26,862 nucleotides of DNA from JBCBSS01 sp039819065. GTDB taxonomy: Bacteria; Bacteroidota; Bacteroidia; Cytophagales; Cyclobacteriaceae. The notes under the pieces are model-generated. The model had not been told where the DNA came from. It saw only the letters and a program-made list of their open reading frames with translations, and ran no database searches. Position numbers and translations under genes: made by a program. The stretch spans positions 1 to 26,862 of the forward strand of contig JBCBSS010000109.1 of assembly GCA_039819065.1 (NCBI GenBank), in the 5' to 3' direction. This document shows positions 24,252-26,862 of the stretch, in pieces (within the stretch, counting starts at the first letter, position 1; the number at the start of each line of letters is the position of its first letter).

Positions 24252-24265
24252 TATACGGACGTATA
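24252..24265. promoter_or_regulatory. 14-bp palindrome, possible activator site
   Basis: TATACG-GA-CGTATA is a perfect 6-bp inverted repeat. It is centred about 60 bases upstream of the expected sigma-54 start, where an enhancer-type site for the neighbouring activator could lie. Binding is inferred only from position. Confidence 0.4.
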
Positions 24266-24304
24266 ACACACTTTTCGTTGAAATGCCGAAGAGTTTAGCA
24301 TTCA

Positions 24305-24350
24305 AAATAGTCCCAATATAGTAGGAATTCCTACTATATTGGGACTATTT
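24305..24350. repeat. Perfect 46-bp palindrome at the 3' end of the sigma-54 activator gene
   Basis: Bases 24305-24327 are the exact reverse complement of 24328-24350, with no spacer, centred on GAATTC. The stop codon TAG of the activator gene (24345-24347) lies inside. As RNA it gives about 21 base pairs with a four-base loop, followed on the minus strand by TTTTG. It may act as a bidirectional terminator or protect the mRNA 3' end, and separates the activator from yfiR. Confidence 0.85.
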
Positions 24351-26825
24351 GGGACGGCTTATACCCAGCTTTTTCATGCGTGCTTCAAGGGTCGTAGGCT
24401 TCATTCCCAATAGCTTGGCGGCTCCTTTTTCGCCGCTTACACGCCACGAAGTCAGTTGCAACGCTTCTGAAATATGTTCTTTCTCCATCTCTTGTAATGT
24501 CAACAAACCAGATTGTAGGCCGCCATTTTGTCCACCTCCAAACCAGCTACCCAACTCAAGTTTTCCACCTGTACTGGTAATTAAGGCCCTTTCTACGACA
24601 TTTTCGAGCTCTCTGATATTACCTGGCCAACTGTAGGCCAGCAGTGTTTGCATTACTTTCTTGGGAACGCTTTCAATATTTTTACCTATTCTTTTTCCAT
24701 ACTTGGCAATGAAGTGTAAAGTCAGTGCAGGGATATCTTCTTGACGTTCTCTCAATGGCGGCAACTGAATGGGGAATACATTGAGCCGGTAAAATAAATC
24801 GGAACGAAAATTACCATTCTTCACTTCTTCCTCCAGGTTCCTGTTGGTTGCGGTGATTACCCGTACATCGATTTTTATAGTTTTAGCACTGCCTAATCGC
24901 TCAAATTCGCCTTCCTGCAGCACTCTCAGCAATTTAGATTGAAGCTCCAATGGTAATTCCCCTACCTCATCCAGAAATATGGTACCGCCATCGGCCAATT
25001 CAAATCTCCCAATATTTCGTGAAAATGCTCCGGTAAAGGCTCCTTTCTCATGACCGAACAATTCACTTTCAATAAGATTAGCTGGTAATGCCGCACAGTT
25101 TACTTTCACCAAAGGCTTACTGCTTCTTTTGCTCACCTCATGAATAGATCGGGCCATTATTTCTTTACCTGTACCAGTTTCTCCAAGTAAAAGCACCGTA
25201 GAATCTGTCACCCCTACTTGCTCAACTTCTTTGAGTATTCTTCTAAATGACTTGCTTTCACCAATGGTATCGTCGAAGTTGTTACTTAGCTTGATCTCCT
25301 CTTTTAGGTAAATATTCTCAGCTTGAAGTCTGTCTTTCAGGTCTTTTACTTCGAGTAAGGCTTCTTCAAGCGAAGTATTCGCATTTGATAATTCTCGCGT
25401 TCGTTGCTTTACGCGGCGTTCCAAATCTTCATTGGCTTTTTTCAAACGATCAGCTGATTCTACTCTCTCGATGCCACTCATAAAAACCTCTCCGGTCAAT
25501 CTGAGCAACTTAATATCTTCATTTGACCAGGTTCGCTTTTCTATAATAGCATCAAACCCAAGAATGCCATATAGATGATTATTGCGCATGATTGGGACGT
25601 TGAGACTGGAAGTCACTCCGTCATGCGTCAGGATTTCCTTAAAAAAATCAGCCTCAGCCGGAAGTTCTTCTATATCAGAAATACTGAGAATGCCCTTTTC
25701 TAATAAAATACTTTCCAACCACGCAAACCCATTTTCATCTATATTATGTAGCCCATCTGAACCGGGCGAGATCATATCATCAATCCATTCGTAGGATTTC
25801 ACCAAGGACCGGGCCGGTGCATTAATAGTATAGATATAACTTCGTTCGCACCCGGAAAACTTAGCTATCTTCGAAAGTGAATCAACAATGAGTTTGTCGA
25901 GACTGTCGCTAACCACACTCATGAAATTGTTGGATACCTCAGAAATGAGCCCTTCCAGTGCAAAACGGTAATTGAGTGCTTCTCTGGTCTTTTTTCTACC
26001 CAACTCTGGTCCTAGCCGACCAGAGGAAAGTTTTAGGATATCCTCCATCCAACTCATATGTTCCATTGGCGTATCGTTCATCACCACGAAATGACCTAAG
26101 GAAACACCATCCGTACCAAACAATGGAATACCCCAATAGCTTTCAACTGTTAATTCAGACAACCATCGCGCCTCAGGAAAGCGTTTTTTGAGATCAGCTG
26201 ACACTAAAAGCATTTCATTGCCTACAACATGCTGACAAGGGGATTGCTCCAAGGAATAGGTGAAAGGTTGCATAAAGCTTCCGTCTCCCCAGATGGCAAT
26301 AACTTCCAACTCATCCAATTTTCCATGAACGACCTGGGTAACAAATGCGTATCTTTTCTTAAGCACAAGAGCAGCCTGCCTTACAAAATCGTGGAAGAAA
26401 CCGTCTTCAGTGCTCATCAATGTACCTTGCATGACCTGCCTCAGCGCCCTATCCAATTGTTCATTTTCGGTAACCAAATGCAAGGAACACATTAGCATAG
26501 ACTCGTTTTCCATCTCTATAATAGATGCAGAGATTTCCAAAGGTCGGCTATGACCTTGCTTGGTAATACATGATAGTAATTCCGTCCTGCCAGTGCCTGC
26601 TCTTTGTACCTCATTATAGAATACCATGAATTCCAGCATTTGCTGTGGAAAGACGTCTTCTATTCGTAGCCGTAAAAGCTCTTCTTCACTATAACCTAGT
26701 AGATCAAGTGCGGATAGGTTGGCTGCTATAATGTCTTCCTTTACAGGCCTTAATACCAAAATAGGATCAGGTGAGTTGCGAAATAGCTGATAGGTAGCAC
26801 TATTGATATCTCTGATTTCCTTCAT
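24345..26825 (-). CDS. Sigma-54-dependent activator, PAS-GAF-GAF-AAA-HTH
   Basis: An 826-residue enhancer-binding protein. A PAS domain (about 9-118) comes first, then two GAF-like domains (about 130-275 and 290-455), a coiled coil (about 455-515) and the AAA+ core. The core keeps Walker A GETGTGKE (548-555), the sigma-54 contact loop GAFTGA (595-600), Walker B TIFLDEVGEL (615-624) and the arginine-finger region FRSDLFYRLN (673-682). A Fis-type helix-turn-helix ends the protein (about 787-823, GAAKLLGMKPTTLEARMKKLG). There is no response-regulator receiver domain, so it senses through PAS/GAF ligands or partners. No membrane segment. The likely local target is the yfiR-like gene downstream. 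Confidence 0.93.
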   Translation of the reverse strand: MKEIRDINSATYQLFRNSPDPILVLRPVKEDIIAANLSALDLLGYSEEELLRLRIEDVFPQQMLEFMVFYNEVQRAGTGRTELLSCITKQGHSRPLEISASIIEMENESMLMCSLHLVTENEQLDRALRQVMQGTLMSTEDGFFHDFVRQAALVLKKRYAFVTQVVHGKLDELEVIAIWGDGSFMQPFTYSLEQSPCQHVVGNEMLLVSADLKKRFPEARWLSELTVESYWGIPLFGTDGVSLGHFVVMNDTPMEHMSWMEDILKLSSGRLGPELGRKKTREALNYRFALEGLISEVSNNFMSVVSDSLDKLIVDSLSKIAKFSGCERSYIYTINAPARSLVKSYEWIDDMISPGSDGLHNIDENGFAWLESILLEKGILSISDIEELPAEADFFKEILTHDGVTSSLNVPIMRNNHLYGILGFDAIIEKRTWSNEDIKLLRLTGEVFMSGIERVESADRLKKANEDLERRVKQRTRELSNANTSLEEALLEVKDLKDRLQAENIYLKEEIKLSNNFDDTIGESKSFRRILKEVEQVGVTDSTVLLLGETGTGKEIMARSIHEVSKRSSKPLVKVNCAALPANLIESELFGHEKGAFTGAFSRNIGRFELADGGTIFLDEVGELPLELQSKLLRVLQEGEFERLGSAKTIKIDVRVITATNRNLEEEVKNGNFRSDLFYRLNVFPIQLPPLRERQEDIPALTLHFIAKYGKRIGKNIESVPKKVMQTLLAYSWPGNIRELENVVERALITSTGGKLELGSWFGGGQNGGLQSGLLTLQEMEKEHISEALQLTSWRVSGEKGAAKLLGMKPTTLEARMKKLGISRPK

Positions 26826-26862
26826 CGTCGTTCTTTAGAATGAATATCTTACGCCGTTTGAC

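Overview
The window looks like chromosomal core DNA of a member of the Bacteroidota, probably a Cytophagales-type marine or soil bacterium. This rests on several points: candidate promoters fit the Bacteroidota -33/-7 pattern (TTTG, then TAnnTTTG about 20 bases later); DAHP synthase is fused to a C-terminal chorismate mutase; LysS carries a C-terminal extension; LptD has the form usual in this phylum; and the set includes a DivIVA-domain gene beside folB and a YfiR (DUF4154) protein. No tRNA, rRNA, CRISPR array, transposase or phage gene is visible. The species cannot be named from the sequence alone.

Layout. 1-185 is a perfect 50-bp inverted repeat around an 85-bp AT-rich spacer. 186-2664 is a BlaI-type repressor and BlaR1-type M56 membrane metalloprotease pair, with three TACGAA-N4-TTCGTA dyads woven through its promoter. 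2694-4756 (minus) is WD40 protein - DivIVA protein - folB. 4881-6115 (plus) is a phosphopantetheinyl transferase and a secreted thioredoxin-fold protein. 6112-8690 (minus) is a SirB1/transglutaminase-like protein and an MCC-type acyl-CoA carboxylase beta subunit. 8761-13357 is a cell-envelope block: MlaD-like MCE protein and N-acetylmuramoyl-L-alanine amidase on the minus strand, divergent from lptD. 13619-17626 (minus) is proline dehydrogenase, an orphan ABC ATPase and lysS. 17729-22629 (plus) is an aromatic amino acid block: pheA, DAHP synthase-chorismate mutase, aroB, aroA, with one small membrane protein gene antisense between aroB and aroA. 22615-26825 (minus) is a sigma-54 activator, a YfiR-like periplasmic protein and a BtuF-fold metal-chelate-binding protein without a signal peptide.

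How parts work together. DAHP synthase opens the shikimate route, AroB and AroA carry out its second and sixth steps, and PheA takes chorismate on to phenylpyruvate; no tyrA or aminotransferase is present. The BlaI/BlaR pair has no beta-lactamase beside it, and its sensor region is a coiled coil instead of a penicillin-binding domain, so signal and targets are unknown. The sigma-54 activator is followed on the same strand by a yfiR-like gene with a -24/-12 promoter candidate and a 14-bp palindrome upstream, which suggests direct local control.

The parts most worth a second look are regulatory DNA: the 50-bp inverted repeat, the triple operator, a 19-bp palindrome at 4832, a perfect 46-bp palindrome at 24305, and the sigma-54 promoter candidate at 24210. 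Most of the coding content is ordinary housekeeping.
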